Shown: positions 46,661-56,703 of the stretch, in pieces
How positions within the stretch are numbered: position 1 is the stretch's first letter
How the letters are laid out: every line of letters begins with the position of its first letter
NCBI RefSeq assembly: GCF_002904345.1
Contig: NZ_PEIH01000005.1
Span: forward strand, 364,449-428,448
DNA length: 64,000 nucleotides
Direction: 5' to 3'
Source of the DNA: Bacteroidetes bacterium endosymbiont of Geopemphigus sp.
Lineage (GTDB): Bacteria; Bacteroidota; Bacteroidia; Flavobacteriales; Blattabacteriaceae
Notes under the pieces: generated by a model
The model's input: only the letters and a program-made list of their open reading frames with translations
What the model was told of the DNA's origin: nothing
Databases searched by the model: none
Position numbers and translations under genes: made by a program

Positions 46661-49600
46661 GTGCGTAGATTTTTTCTAAGGGATCCGTTTTTTATGATAA
46701 AGCCCTTTAAAGGATTGTCAAAATATCTGGTCTATAGCATCATTATTTCTTTTCTTTTCTTTATCGGCGCACTTATTTCCGTTAATACCCCGGCTGTTCA
46801 AACCACTGTTACAAAAAAATATTTAGAATATTTTAATAGAGAATTTGGCACATCGCTTTCAGTAAAACAAGTAGATATTAACTTTTTTGGTGATATTTAT
46901 TTATATGATATTAAAGCCTTAGATGATCATAAAAACGCGCTTATCTCTGTACCTAAGCTCAAAGCGCGAACAGATCTTATCGGTCTGATTCTCAAGCCCG
47001 AGGATATCAATCTTCGGGCATTAAAATTGTATGATCCTCAATTAAATATTACTACTTATTACGGTGAAAAAAAAAATAATTTGGATCAATTTATCCAAAA
47101 ATTCGATAAAAAGGAGAATCATTACTCAAAGATACTTTTCAGGGGAAATATAGAAATAGAAAATGGATTCTTAACTATTCTTGATGAAAATCTTAAGCCA
47201 AGAGATGTCGTGATTTTGCAAACAGAGAACTTAAATTCGAAAGTAGAAGATCTTAAAATTCAAGGAAAAGACATATCAGCAGAGCTTTGCAGCTTACAAA
47301 GCAGCGGACGCTATGATGGAAATAATTTTCAATTGGATAAGTTTTCGATGAATATAACCTTCACCTCCAAATCATTGATCCTTGAGACTATTGATGTAAA
47401 AACTCCAAAGAGCCATGTTAAAGGTGCGCTAAGTTTTAAGTATGACAAACCAGAGGATTTTAAATATTTTAATAAAAAGGTCCATATCAAGACGGAGATT
47501 CGCCGGGGATCAAAATTGAGTTTTCAAGATCTAAGTTTATTTGTTGATCATTGGGATAGCAAATCCAACGTGCAACTCGCCGGAAAGATCTCAGGCAAAG
47601 CAAGCGAAGAGCTCCTTTTAACCGATATTGAACTACAAAGCGATGATAATCAAATCAAAAGCGATGAAATAAAACTTTTTAAAATCACCTCTTCTAAAGA
47701 CTATCGGATTACCCAAAAAAAAGGACTTATCAGAACTTATTATAACGGATTACAAAAATTACTCCCTAGTAATCTGGCAAAAAAGATTCCTCATTTTATA
47801 AAAAACTACGGACAATTAAGTTTATACGGCGCATTGTCCGTTGAACCAAAAAAGTTGAGTGCAAAAGGAACGCTAAGCAGCGAAGCCATCGGAAGTCTGT
47901 ATGCAAATATTGAACTCAATGATTACACCAGTGAGCAAATACGATATGAAGGCAGATTATCTGCCGATAAACTGCATCTGGCGACCTTAACAGGCAACGA
48001 AAAATTACAATCTATAAGCGGTACCCTTGACTTTAAAGGAGTTTCTTTATCTCCCAAGAATCTGGAAATAAGTCTTAAGGGGAACCTCTCGCAAGCAGTG
48101 CTCTATAGTCGCTCTTTAGATAATGTACATATAGATGGAAAATTAAATGGCTTCTCCTTCCAAGGTCTTTTAGATGCCAAGGATATTAAAGGAAAAGTGA
48201 ATTTTGACAGTAAGGTAAATTTTTCACAAAAAAACCCGTCGCTTGAAGCAAAAATAAATATTGAAAAAGCTGATCTTCACGCGTTAGGTTTCACTGAAAA
48301 AGGAAAATCCCTGTTAAGCGCCAAAGCAGAAATACAGCTTAAGGGTCTCGATATGAGTAAGATTGAGGGAAAAATATCTATGTACCAAAACGCTTATGAA
48401 ACCAGAGCTAAAACATTTAAAATTCCGGAGATCAAACTTCAGGGAATAATAGAAGGAGAAAAAAAGAAAATTCTCCTCGAGGCCACCAACATAGTTAAAG
48501 GAGAAATCACAGGAAATTCTTCATGGGATTCCTGGCCAGGCTTGTTGAAAAACGCACTAAAGCGCTTAACCAACGAAGAAGGGAAAAACGCTTTTGAGAA
48601 AGAAAATTACCTGACTTTTAACTTGAATGCTGAAAACACACTGGCAGAAATCCTGGAGGAAAATTTTAGCTTGCCCTCAACCAATCGATTGCGTGGAAAA
48701 ATTGGACCAGGTCATAACATAAAACTTGATATCTTTATTGAAAAAGCCCAGCTGAAAGGTAATGTTTTCGAAAATGTTCAACTCACTACCGATGAACTTA
48801 CAGGAGAGCTTTTGCAGTTGAAAATCGATAAGGCCCTTGTGCAGGGAATGGTTTTGAAAGATATTACTCTCTCAGGTGTTCCTCAAGGGAAATTGCTAAA
48901 AATCAATAGTCGATTCATAGCCGAGTGGAATGGAAGCGAGCAGCTATTCGAGTTAAATTTTTATAAGCAAGGCAACTGGAGTGATAAAGAGCGAAAACTT
49001 TACGTAGGTCTAAATCGCTCTAAGATGGTAATCAACGGTCACAACTGGTGGATTAATGAAAGAGATGATAATCAAACTCATAAAGTAAAAATAGACCTCA
49101 ATAAAAACACTTATTTTATAAGCAAAATTGAACTTACTTCTTCTGAAGGACAGCGCTTAGAGCTATCAGCTGATTTTAGAGGAAAAGATTACAAATACAT
49201 TCAGGGAATGCTCGATAATCTCCAGTTAAAAAGACTTATCCCCAGAAAAGATCAGGATAAGACTATAGATGGCCTGGTTAACGGAGAGTTCTCTATCGAG
49301 AATTCGAATAATATCTTCAGACCCAGTGTCAAATTAAATATTGATAAAATTTCTATAGATAATATGACTTTTGGAAATCTGAAATTTACCAGTTCTTATG
49401 ATGAGAAAAATAAAAATCATTCGCTTGAAGGATATTTAGAAAACAAAGGAACCGAGATTTTTCGTCTTGTCGGATTTATCAAAAATAAAAAACAGCAAAA
49501 AGCACAGCTAGATTTAACACTCGCTGCCCAGAAACTTCCGCTTGGTTCTCTGGAGGGATTCTTAGGAGGGGTTTTTAGCAATATGCGTGGAAGTGCACAA

Positions 49601-51220
49601 GGAGAGATAAAAATCAGCGGAGCTTTTGACAATCCGCTTTACAAGGGTGTTTTAGAACTGCAAGGAGCAGGTATGAAAGTGGATTACCTAAACACAGAAT
49701 ATAAATTAACAGGTCGACCTCTGGTTAATATTTCTACCGACTTGATTCAATTTGAAAATTTTCACTTTGAGGATGTGCAATACCACACCCAGGGTAATCT
49801 AAGAATAGGTAAATTATACAGGGAAAAATCCAAATTGAATCTGAATTTTTCCATAGAGAGCCAAAATATGCTTTTAATCAATACTTCTTCTGCTCACAAC
49901 AAATTTTTTTACGGAACCATCTTTGCTTCCGCTCTTAAGAGAGAAAACGGTGTCAGCGCTAAACCCTTTACAATTGATATTTCAGGAGAAACCGATAATC
50001 TAAAGGTTCAGGTAAAAAATGTCAGAATCAATGGACTTTCACAACTCTCTATTAACACTCAGGGAAATAAAACCACTGAAAAAATGCCAGGGTATATTTG
50101 TTTTAAAGGTATTCATAATCCGTCTGTAAAAGACGCTATTGAAAATGCTTCATATGTATCGATTGAAAACAACAAAAAGAAAGGAATTTCTATTGATATA
50201 GAAACATTTATAGATTCTAATGCGCAGATAAAGCTGATTATGGATGAGTATGCAGATAATTTTATCAACGCTAAGGGAGAGGGGCACATCTTTTTAAAGA
50301 TGGAATCTGGTGGGGATCTTCAAATGACTGGTAGTAACTATAAAATATTCAGCGGGATCTACCAATTTTCTAATGAACAGATTCCTTTTCTAAAACTTGA
50401 TAAGAAATTTAATATTAGACCCGGGGGTACTATTCTTTGGGGTGGAGATCCGATGAACGCCACACTTGATATCCAAGCCTTTTATCCGAAAACAGTATCC
50501 AATGTAGGAGAATATATCAATCTGAGCAATACGGCAGGTTTTTCTGATCTTTCTACCGAATTGAATATCTATATTTCCGGAGCGCTTCTTAAACCAGAGA
50601 TCGCATTTGACATAAAGTTTCTCGATGCGCCTGAAAACATAAGGCAGCAGCTAGCCGAGCGCCTTAACACAAGCGATAAGATTCTTACACAATTTGGTTT
50701 AATATTGTTACTTGGGAAGTTTTTCCTCGATACCAAAGATATTATCGGAGGCGGCCTATCTTCATCGGGTTATGATATCGCTCTTAAACAGCTCGGAAAT
50801 ATTCTCTCAAGTATCCATAATTCATTAAGCATTAATTTTGAATATGTTCAAGGAAACAGAGATACGAATACTTCCAATAGTTTCAGATCTTCAATCTCAT
50901 ATAACATTAGCAGGCGATTTAATTTAAAAGGAACCCTGGGGGTTCCTCTTACGGTAAAGCAACAAAAAAGCGTTTTTACAGGAGATATTCAACTCAATAT
51001 AGATATTAGCAAAGAGGCTGATAAAAGTTTAACATTTGCTTTATTTTCTCGCCCAAGCACCTTTGGGCAGGAGAGAGAAGAGATACAATCCGCTACTTTC
51101 TCTTCACAAACTCATGGTGCAGGTATTATCTATACAACACAATTTGATAATTTTAAAGAACTCAAACAAAAATTATTTTCTAAGAAAAAATCAGAAGCTC
51201 TTTTAGAGAAAGGACCATAA
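46661..51220 (+). CDS. tamB: TamB-family translocation and assembly module protein
   Basis: 1519 residues from GTG 46661; ATG 46694 (MIKPFKGLSKYLVYS) is an equally likely start and leaves more room for a promoter. One N-terminal membrane helix (about 20-45) is followed by a very long periplasmic beta-helix of repeating amphipathic strands and the C-terminal DUF490 domain (QIPFLKLDKKFNIRPGGTILWGGDP-like, VSNVGEYINLSN). AsmA-like proteins of this type bridge the inner and outer membranes and move lipids and help insert outer-membrane proteins. Uninterrupted despite its great length. Confidence 0.9.
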   Translation: MRRFFLRDPFFMIKPFKGLSKYLVYSIIISFLFFIGALISVNTPAVQTTVTKKYLEYFNREFGTSLSVKQVDINFFGDIYLYDIKALDDHKNALISVPKLKARTDLIGLILKPEDINLRALKLYDPQLNITTYYGEKKNNLDQFIQKFDKKENHYSKILFRGNIEIENGFLTILDENLKPRDVVILQTENLNSKVEDLKIQGKDISAELCSLQSSGRYDGNNFQLDKFSMNITFTSKSLILETIDVKTPKSHVKGALSFKYDKPEDFKYFNKKVHIKTEIRRGSKLSFQDLSLFVDHWDSKSNVQLAGKISGKASEELLLTDIELQSDDNQIKSDEIKLFKITSSKDYRITQKKGLIRTYYNGLQKLLPSNLAKKIPHFIKNYGQLSLYGALSVEPKKLSAKGTLSSEAIGSLYANIELNDYTSEQIRYEGRLSADKLHLATLTGNEKLQSISGTLDFKGVSLSPKNLEISLKGNLSQAVLYSRSLDNVHIDGKLNGFSFQGLLDAKDIKGKVNFDSKVNFSQKNPSLEAKINIEKADLHALGFTEKGKSLLSAKAEIQLKGLDMSKIEGKISMYQNAYETRAKTFKIPEIKLQGIIEGEKKKILLEATNIVKGEITGNSSWDSWPGLLKNALKRLTNEEGKNAFEKENYLTFNLNAENTLAEILEENFSLPSTNRLRGKIGPGHNIKLDIFIEKAQLKGNVFENVQLTTDELTGELLQLKIDKALVQGMVLKDITLSGVPQGKLLKINSRFIAEWNGSEQLFELNFYKQGNWSDKERKLYVGLNRSKMVINGHNWWINERDDNQTHKVKIDLNKNTYFISKIELTSSEGQRLELSADFRGKDYKYIQGMLDNLQLKRLIPRKDQDKTIDGLVNGEFSIENSNNIFRPSVKLNIDKISIDNMTFGNLKFTSSYDEKNKNHSLEGYLENKGTEIFRLVGFIKNKKQQKAQLDLTLAAQKLPLGSLEGFLGGVFSNMRGSAQGEIKISGAFDNPLYKGVLELQGAGMKVDYLNTEYKLTGRPLVNISTDLIQFENFHFEDVQYHTQGNLRIGKLYREKSKLNLNFSIESQNMLLINTSSAHNKFFYGTIFASALKRENGVSAKPFTIDISGETDNLKVQVKNVRINGLSQLSINTQGNKTTEKMPGYICFKGIHNPSVKDAIENASYVSIENNKKKGISIDIETFIDSNAQIKLIMDEYADNFINAKGEGHIFLKMESGGDLQMTGSNYKIFSGIYQFSNEQIPFLKLDKKFNIRPGGTILWGGDPMNATLDIQAFYPKTVSNVGEYINLSNTAGFSDLSTELNIYISGALLKPEIAFDIKFLDAPENIRQQLAERLNTSDKILTQFGLILLLGKFFLDTKDIIGGGLSSSGYDIALKQLGNILSSIHNSLSINFEYVQGNRDTNTSNSFRSSISYNISRRFNLKGTLGVPLTVKQQKSVFTGDIQLNIDISKEADKSLTFALFSRPSTFGQEREEIQSATFSSQTHGAGIIYTTQFDNFKELKQKLFSKKKSEALLEKGP

Positions 51221-51315
51221 AAATTTCTTTATTTACAATTGAATTTCTCTATAAAACAGATTGATTTTACCATCCTTGATATTCTGATAAATGCAAAATA
51301 GTATTAACTAAAAAT

Positions 51316-51335
51316 CAAAATGGAATTCCATTTTG
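51316..51335. promoter_or_regulatory. Perfect 20-bp palindrome before the Lrp-type gene
   Basis: CAAAATGGAATTCCATTTTG is its own reverse complement. Its centre lies about 57 bp before the expected transcription start and 84 bp before the ATG. Lrp/AsnC proteins usually repress themselves through palindromic sites just upstream, so this is a candidate autoregulatory operator. Confidence 0.55.
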
Positions 51336-51369
51336 TTAAAAAATACTTTTTTTCAGACGGTTTTTTTAA

Positions 51370-51377
51370 TAGTTTTG
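51370..51377 (+). promoter_or_regulatory. -7 promoter box of the Lrp-type gene
   Basis: TAGTTTTG matches TAnnTTTG and lies 32 nt before the ATG, giving a leader of about 27 nt. Confidence 0.6.
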
Positions 51378-51409
51378 CATAAGAAAAAAGAATCGATAAA
51401 ACTAAAATC

Positions 51410-51901
51410 ATGTCTTTAATAGATCAATTTGACGAGATAGATAAGCAAGTAGCGATTAACTTAATGAAGAATAGTCGTATGCCCGTTACGAGAATATCCA
51501 AAGATATTCCTAGTGTTTCCACAGGAACAATTCGTCAGCGAATGAACAAAATGGAAGATACTGGAATTATCAGAGGAAGTACACTTTTGATCAACTATGA
51601 AGAGTTAGGTTTTCGAATCAAAGCCTTTCTGGGAATAGTTACTAGGTCTTCTGAAACGGAAAGCGTTAAAACTGAACTTGAAAAAATACCCAACATTGTA
51701 CAGTTATCTATTATTTCCGGGAAATACAATTTTTTATCTAAAGTTATTGCTAAAGACTCCAGTAACATGATGAATGTCATTCTGGAAATAGGAAAAATAA
51801 AAGGGGTTACAGGGACTGAATCCATGCTATGCCTTCAAGAGAGTATTAACGATGAGAACAGACTATTACTAAGCATGTTGGATAAATCTTCATTTGCTTA
51901 A
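51410..51901 (+). CDS. Lrp/AsnC family transcriptional regulator
   Basis: 163 residues: an N-terminal winged helix-turn-helix (DEIDKQVAINLMKNSRMPVT, then SVSTGTIRQRMNKMEDTGII) and the C-terminal ligand-sensing RAM domain (IKAFLGIVTRSSETESVKTE, LEKIPNIVQLSIISGKYNFL). It probably senses an amino acid or derivative and controls its own promoter and perhaps amino-acid genes. It is one of very few regulators left in this window. Confidence 0.9.
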   Translation: MSLIDQFDEIDKQVAINLMKNSRMPVTRISKDIPSVSTGTIRQRMNKMEDTGIIRGSTLLINYEELGFRIKAFLGIVTRSSETESVKTELEKIPNIVQLSIISGKYNFLSKVIAKDSSNMMNVILEIGKIKGVTGTESMLCLQESINDENRLLLSMLDKSSFA

Positions 51902-52554
51902 ATGATTCTACAAACGATTACTTTAAGATAACCATATCCATGATTTGGTAGCAGTGTTTGAATTCTACAGAAAGAATCTTTGAGTTCTAATATTCAAAAA
52001 ACAAGTTCTTAACCATTAAAATGGTATGGTATAAATGCCACTAGATTGTATATGCTTAATAAAGTTTTAAACTATCAACTTAAAACTCTCCAAGAAAAAC
52101 CATAAACTTCATCTAGAGTCGATTTAATCTTTAATGATTAAAGCGCTCAGGAAATTTTATCTGAGTCCTTTTGAGACATTGGCAATTATTTATTTTATGG
52201 CTGTTGAAGCTTAATCTGAGATTTATAAAACTTTACTCCCCAGGAGAGAACGTACAAAAAACATCATATCGGCTTTGATTACAATAATGTCAACGTTTTT
52301 TATCAAAAAACACCTACAGTTTCGTCGATAGCACATCTTACATTCATTATTTAAACATTCATCCTATTGCCCTGCAAGATAGCTTTGTGAAGCTATTATA
52401 CAACAAGAGAAATTTTCTAATCCTAACTGATACCAATACAAAAAAATGAGCATAGAGGTAAAAAAATATAGTGTTGCAAAAAATTTATCGCTTTAACGAA
52501 GAAAAATATGAGAAAATATACCTGAAAGACTTTGATTTTCTTCCTTAATAAGAG
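51902..52554. other. Decayed coding DNA, unidentified
   Basis: About 650 bp. On the plus strand scraps such as LRKFYLSPFETLAIIYFMAV (about 52140-52200), IHPIALQDSFVKLLYNKRNF (about 52360-52420) and IYRFNEEKYEKIYLKDFDF (about 52485-52545) suggest a former protein gene with multiple stops. No family could be named. Confidence 0.45.
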
Positions 52555-52989
52555 TTGCTATTGTGTAATAGATTACCTTTGACGTTTGGTCGAAATGCTA
52601 TTTCGGTGGAAGATTACTTCGAAACCGGTCATAAAAAAAGACCGTTAGATTTTAAAATAGGGTTGCTCTTAATCATATCGATTAAGATTTTTAATATATT
52701 TTTAATTACACTCACAGTCATAAATTCCAAAGAATATTCTCTTAAGAAATTTCAACTACCAGAATCTTTTTTTCCCACAACCTTAGTGTTGAATATACTA
52801 GGCCTACTCGGTCTGTTTATGATATATAATTTTAAAAAAATAGGATTCTACTTTTTTATAGGCGATATCGTTATTCAATTACTAATGCAAAGATATTACG
52901 GTTATATCGATACTGATATAATTTTTCAATTATTCGTGCTTTTTTTGGTCGGTATAGGACTGGTGCCTAAATGGAAAGAGTTTTCCTAA
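52555..52989 (+). CDS. Putative integral membrane protein
   Basis: 144 residues with four probable membrane segments (about 33-57, 73-90, 95-112, 122-138), rich in Phe and Ile, ending GLVPKWKEFS. No family recognised. The start is TTG at 52555 or later; the N-terminal 25 residues look unlike the rest and could be spurious, so the gene may itself be shortened. It ends 21 bp before pgpH and is probably co-transcribed with it. Confidence 0.5.
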   Translation: MLLCNRLPLTFGRNAISVEDYFETGHKKRPLDFKIGLLLIISIKIFNIFLITLTVINSKEYSLKKFQLPESFFPTTLVLNILGLLGLFMIYNFKKIGFYFFIGDIVIQLLMQRYYGYIDTDIIFQLFVLFLVGIGLVPKWKEFS

Positions 52990-53010
52990 ACCTAAAACAA
53001 TAAGGAGAAA

Positions 53011-55041
53011 ATGCCAAGATTATTTACAAGATTATACAAGCATAAAAATAAGGTCTACCGAGCATCTCTTTTTTTGTTTTCGATATTTTGGCTGATATAC
53101 TTATTTCCGATAAAACACAATTTCAGATATAAATTTTCCAAAGGAGAATTCTGGAATTATGAAGACTTATATGCTCCTTTCGATTTTGGACTTATTAAAA
53201 CAGAAAAACAGATTAATGAAGAGAAGCAAGAAATTAAGGAAAATGAGAAATATTATTTTGAAAAAGACAAAGACATTTCTCCAAAGATCCGGAAGGAATT
53301 TAATGAAAGAATGGCCTTATTCAATGATCCATTTCTTAAAAAAAAGGGACTAGAAATTATCGATAGTATTTATAGCAAGGGTTATATAAGTACACGCATA
53401 TTTCCATATTACCTCAAAGCAAATGATATTATTACTATTAAATCAGGTGCAAATTCTGTAGATATGCCATATGGCGTAACGTTTAATCTTGAAAAGGTAC
53501 AAGCTTTTATAGATAAGAGTATACCTGAGAGCAATTCACGAGGATTTTTTTTTAAGGAAACTCTTAAGGACATTATCAGGCCAAATATTTTTTTTAATGA
53601 AGACCTCACTCAAAAAACATTAGATATAAGAATAGCCTCTATGTCTAAAACTAAAGCCGTTATAACTAAAGGAACTAGGATCATAACAAAGGGTGATTTA
53701 GTAAATGATGATAACTTTCAAAAACTCTCTTCTATTAAAAGCGCTTATGATGAACAAATATGGACCAGAAAAAATAATTATCATTTAACTTCGGGTTACC
53801 TTTTGCTACTGAGTACGGTACTGTGCATGTTTTTTTCTTATTTGTACTTTCTAACAAGGGAGGTATATCATAATATAAATTCCATAGGATTTTTAGTAAT
53901 TTCCATTCTATGTAAATCCACCTTATCAATTATTATATTAAGACAAGAGTCGGATTTAGTATACCTAGTTCCTTTTTGTCTTTTACCCATTGTGATACGG
54001 GCTTTTTTTGACTTCAACATAAGTTTTGTCACGCATTTAACGACAATCATGCTTTTAGCTCCGGTTATGCCCCATAGTTTTGATTTTTCTTTTCTTCAAA
54101 TTACTGCAGGGACCCTTGGCTTATTAACTCGAACGAATATTTATAAAAGAGTCAATCTTTTTATCACCTCTATAAAAATCGTATTGATCTACATATTATC
54201 GTTTTGTGGATTAATGTTAATCCAGGACGGGACTTTAGATATGATTACTCCTAAAAAAATTTTTATATTTTTCATAAGCGGAACATTAGTACTTTTTGCA
54301 CAGCCCTTGATCTATTTATTTGAAAGACTCTTCGGACTTACCTCTAATTTATCTCTGTTAGAACTCTCCGATAGCAACAGTATTTTATTGAGATTATTAT
54401 CCCAAAAAGCTCCAGGAACACTTCAACACTCGCTTACCGTAGCCAATCTAGCAGAAGAAGCTGCCAGACAAGTTGAAGCTGACCCTCTTTTAGTGAGAAT
54501 CGGTGCATTGTACCATGACATAGGGAAGATAGAAAATCCTGCTTTTTTCACCGAAAATCAAAGAAATATTATAGATCCGCATGAAGAACTTCCGCCTGAA
54601 GAAAGCGCTGAAATCATTTTAGAGCACGTGCCTTTGGGCATAGAACTAGCCAAGAAACATAAATTACCCGATAAAATTATAGATTTTATACGAACCCACC
54701 ATGGTGACACATTGGTATATTATTTTTATAAGAAATATAAAGAGAAACATCCGAATAAAGATATAGATAGCCATCGTTTTTGCTACAACGGCCCAAAACC
54801 TTTTTCTAAAGAAACAGCTATTCTCATGGTCTGTGACAGTATAGAAGCAGCTTCTAAAAGTCTTCAAAATCCTTCCGGGAATGAGTTAGAAAATCTCGTA
54901 GAAGAGATTGTTAATAAACAAATGAAAGAAAATCAGTTTTCAAATGCTGATATAACCTTAAAAGAAATTGAACGAATCAAAGGTATTATAAAAAAGAAGT
55001 TAGTTAGCATCTATCATACCAGAATAGAATATCCTGAATAA
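53011..55041 (+). CDS. PgpH-type HDIG-domain membrane phosphohydrolase
   Basis: 676 residues. An N-terminal membrane helix and extracellular 7TMR-HDED domain (about 45-250) precede seven membrane helices (about 255-460) and a cytosolic HD domain with APGTLQHSLTVANLAEEAAR, the LYHDIGKIENP metal motif, LEHVPLGIELAKKHKLPDKI and IRTHHGDTLVYYFY. The Listeria homologue hydrolyses cyclic di-AMP; the same role is likely here. A purine-rich AAGGAG lies 7 nt before the ATG, an unusual Shine-Dalgarno-like site for this phylum. Confidence 0.92.
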   Translation: MPRLFTRLYKHKNKVYRASLFLFSIFWLIYLFPIKHNFRYKFSKGEFWNYEDLYAPFDFGLIKTEKQINEEKQEIKENEKYYFEKDKDISPKIRKEFNERMALFNDPFLKKKGLEIIDSIYSKGYISTRIFPYYLKANDIITIKSGANSVDMPYGVTFNLEKVQAFIDKSIPESNSRGFFFKETLKDIIRPNIFFNEDLTQKTLDIRIASMSKTKAVITKGTRIITKGDLVNDDNFQKLSSIKSAYDEQIWTRKNNYHLTSGYLLLLSTVLCMFFSYLYFLTREVYHNINSIGFLVISILCKSTLSIIILRQESDLVYLVPFCLLPIVIRAFFDFNISFVTHLTTIMLLAPVMPHSFDFSFLQITAGTLGLLTRTNIYKRVNLFITSIKIVLIYILSFCGLMLIQDGTLDMITPKKIFIFFISGTLVLFAQPLIYLFERLFGLTSNLSLLELSDSNSILLRLLSQKAPGTLQHSLTVANLAEEAARQVEADPLLVRIGALYHDIGKIENPAFFTENQRNIIDPHEELPPEESAEIILEHVPLGIELAKKHKLPDKIIDFIRTHHGDTLVYYFYKKYKEKHPNKDIDSHRFCYNGPKPFSKETAILMVCDSIEAASKSLQNPSGNELENLVEEIVNKQMKENQFSNADITLKEIERIKGIIKKKLVSIYHTRIEYPE

Positions 55042-55072
55042 TCGTTGGTGGTAAATAGCAAATACACTAATC

Positions 55073-55104
55073 CTTGTTTATTTAAAAGATCTACCCTACA
55101 TTTG
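55073..55104 (+). promoter_or_regulatory. Promoter of the tRNA cluster
   Basis: -7 box TACATTTG (55097-55104) matches TAnnTTTG; CTTG (55073-55076) is a one-mismatch -33 box with a 20-nt spacer. It lies about 50 nt before the tRNA-Ser gene. Confidence 0.65.
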
Positions 55105-55157
55105 CGCAACAAATTGTGAAGCCCCCTTGGCTAGGGAAAATATTATAAGAAATAGCA

Positions 55158-55242
55158 GGAGAATTGCCGGAGTGGTTAACGGAGCAGTTTGCTAAACTGT
55201 CGACGGGAAACCGTCGCGTGGGTTCGAATCTCACATTCTCCG
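55158..55242 (+). tRNA. tRNA-Ser (anticodon GCT)
   Basis: Acceptor stem GGAGAAT/ATTCTCC, long variable arm CGACGGGAAACCGTCG as required of class II tRNA-Ser, and anticodon GCT in the loop TTGCTAA. Discriminator G; the CCA end is not encoded. First of three tRNA genes. Confidence 0.95.
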
Positions 55243-55251
55243 CAATAGATA

Positions 55252-55329
55252 CGGGGTGTAGCGTAGTCCGGTCATCGCGCCTGGTTTGGGACCAGGAGGT
55301 CGCAGGTTCGAATCCTGCCACCCCGACCA
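55252..55329 (+). tRNA. tRNA-Pro (anticodon TGG)
   Basis: Acceptor CGGGGTG/CACCCCG, discriminator A and encoded CCA (55327-55329). Anticodon TGG lies in the loop between CCTGG and CCAGG stems; T arm GCAGGTTCGAATCCTGC is perfect. Starts 10 nt after tRNA-Ser. Confidence 0.95.
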
Positions 55330-55347
55330 TATTAAGAAACTTTAAAA

Positions 55348-55424
55348 GGTCACGTAGCTCAGTCGGATAGAGCAATTGTCTTCTAAGCAGTTGGTCGCAG
55401 GTTCGAATCCTGCCGTGATCACCA
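55348..55424 (+). tRNA. tRNA-Arg (anticodon TCT)
   Basis: Acceptor GGTCACG pairs with CGTGATC (one G-U), CCA encoded at 55422-55424. The loop CTTCTAA carries anticodon TCT. The anticodon stem holds G-U pairs (ATTGT/GCAGT), weaker than usual but typical in AT-rich genomes. Confidence 0.93.
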
Positions 55425-56034
55425 AAATAAGATATTGATGATCAATACTTAAATTCCATTTTAGGCTTTTTTCTTTATTTTGTTGGCTTTTTTGAGGAAT
55501 TTTCTGCCTTTCTCGAGAAAAAAGGAATAAAAAAAGAAAAAAACTGGTTTTTTTTGTTATGTCTTGGAATAAACAGTGGGACATCAGGGCCGGTGTGCTT
55601 TTTTAACTGTAGAAAAAAATTTACAGGGAATTCATAGTGGAGGGTTGTGAGAATTTTGAAAACATCTTTTCCTATTCGCTTCTCTTAAAGGGAAATCGCA
55701 AGAATCTTGCTTTCTCAATCTTGGGCTTCAAAGAAAATAGGTGAACTTAAAAAGACTGGTAAGAGTTTAAAGGCGCTGTGCAACTATTATAATTGTTTTT
55801 GTGCCTCTTAAGATTTCAAAAGGGGAAAGCGCTCACGGAAGAATTAAAAAAAATAGTGTACATAACTATCTGAGCACATTGATAGTCATTTTTAATGAAG
55901 CAATATTAAGAGAGAAATTTTACAAATGAAGAGATTTTATTATAATTTTTAAGGCGCAAAGTAGGTACTGAATAATATAAGCTATAGAAGGGGGTTTATC
56001 ATCTTAAAAGAAGCATCAACTCTTTCTTTTGAAA
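55425..56034. other. Stretch behind the tRNA cluster, no identifiable gene
   Basis: About 610 bp of AT-rich sequence with several T and A runs. No frame I recognise on either strand. The site behind tRNA-Arg would be a natural integration point, but no integrase or duplicated tRNA end is visible. Confidence 0.45.
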
Positions 56035-56645
56035 AAAGCTTCCAGTAAAATCACCTCAATACAATGATCTTTTATATTGTTTTGAAGATCATAATCTTTT
56101 TTCAGCGAAATATCATACAGATAACCTTTATAATTCTACCAAAAAGCGCTCCAGTTATTTCGCATTTCCCGAATAATCTGATAAGCACTCTTACCTGCTT
56201 TCCAATAGAGGAGTTTACAGAGAATTTTCCCTTTTTTCGACTGAGTTTTTTGAGATTTCCCTCATATTCTCTTATCAGAATCATTTGCTTTTTTTTCTAA
56301 CATATTTCTTTTTAACGCTTGGGTTATCTATTTTTTTTCAATTCTTCCTGTATTTGAAGATATACCTCTACTATATTTTTTACGTACGGATATACTCTAT
56401 ATACTTTTTGCTTTAACCATTTGTAATAAGAATTATCAACATTCGCTTTTGAAAGAGCAATTTTCTCAGAGAGCGCTTCTTCTTTGGAAGAAATCATTAC
56501 CTCGGATAACTCTTGAAAAATACTTACTTTATCTTTTGTGATTTCTGACTAAGTGATTTTCTTTGCTTTTTGCATCTTCTTCCTCTTGTGCGTATTGATT
56601 CATACTCCAAAAGACAACAATCCATAGAGAAAATTTTATAGTCAT
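56035..56645 (-). pseudogene. DUF4294 family protein, broken
   Basis: From ATG 56645: signal peptide MTIKFSLWIVVFWSMNQYAQ, then a stop within 35 codons. Pieces in various frames match the family: VYPYVKNIVEVYLQIQEELK, MIREYEGNLKKLSRKKGK-like, LLYWKAGKSAYQIIREMRNN, WSAFWYNYKGYLYDISLKKD. At least four lesions. In relatives it lies next to the M42 peptidase, as here. Function unknown. Confidence 0.8.
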
Positions 56646-56703
56646 GACATAGGGGAGCGCTTTTTCTTTTTTTAATCTTATTTTTGGTAAAAAAACTTAT
56701 TCT

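Noticed and set aside
55425-56034. Integration site behind tRNA-Arg
   Set aside because: No integrase frame and no repeated tRNA 3' end were found in the following sequence.
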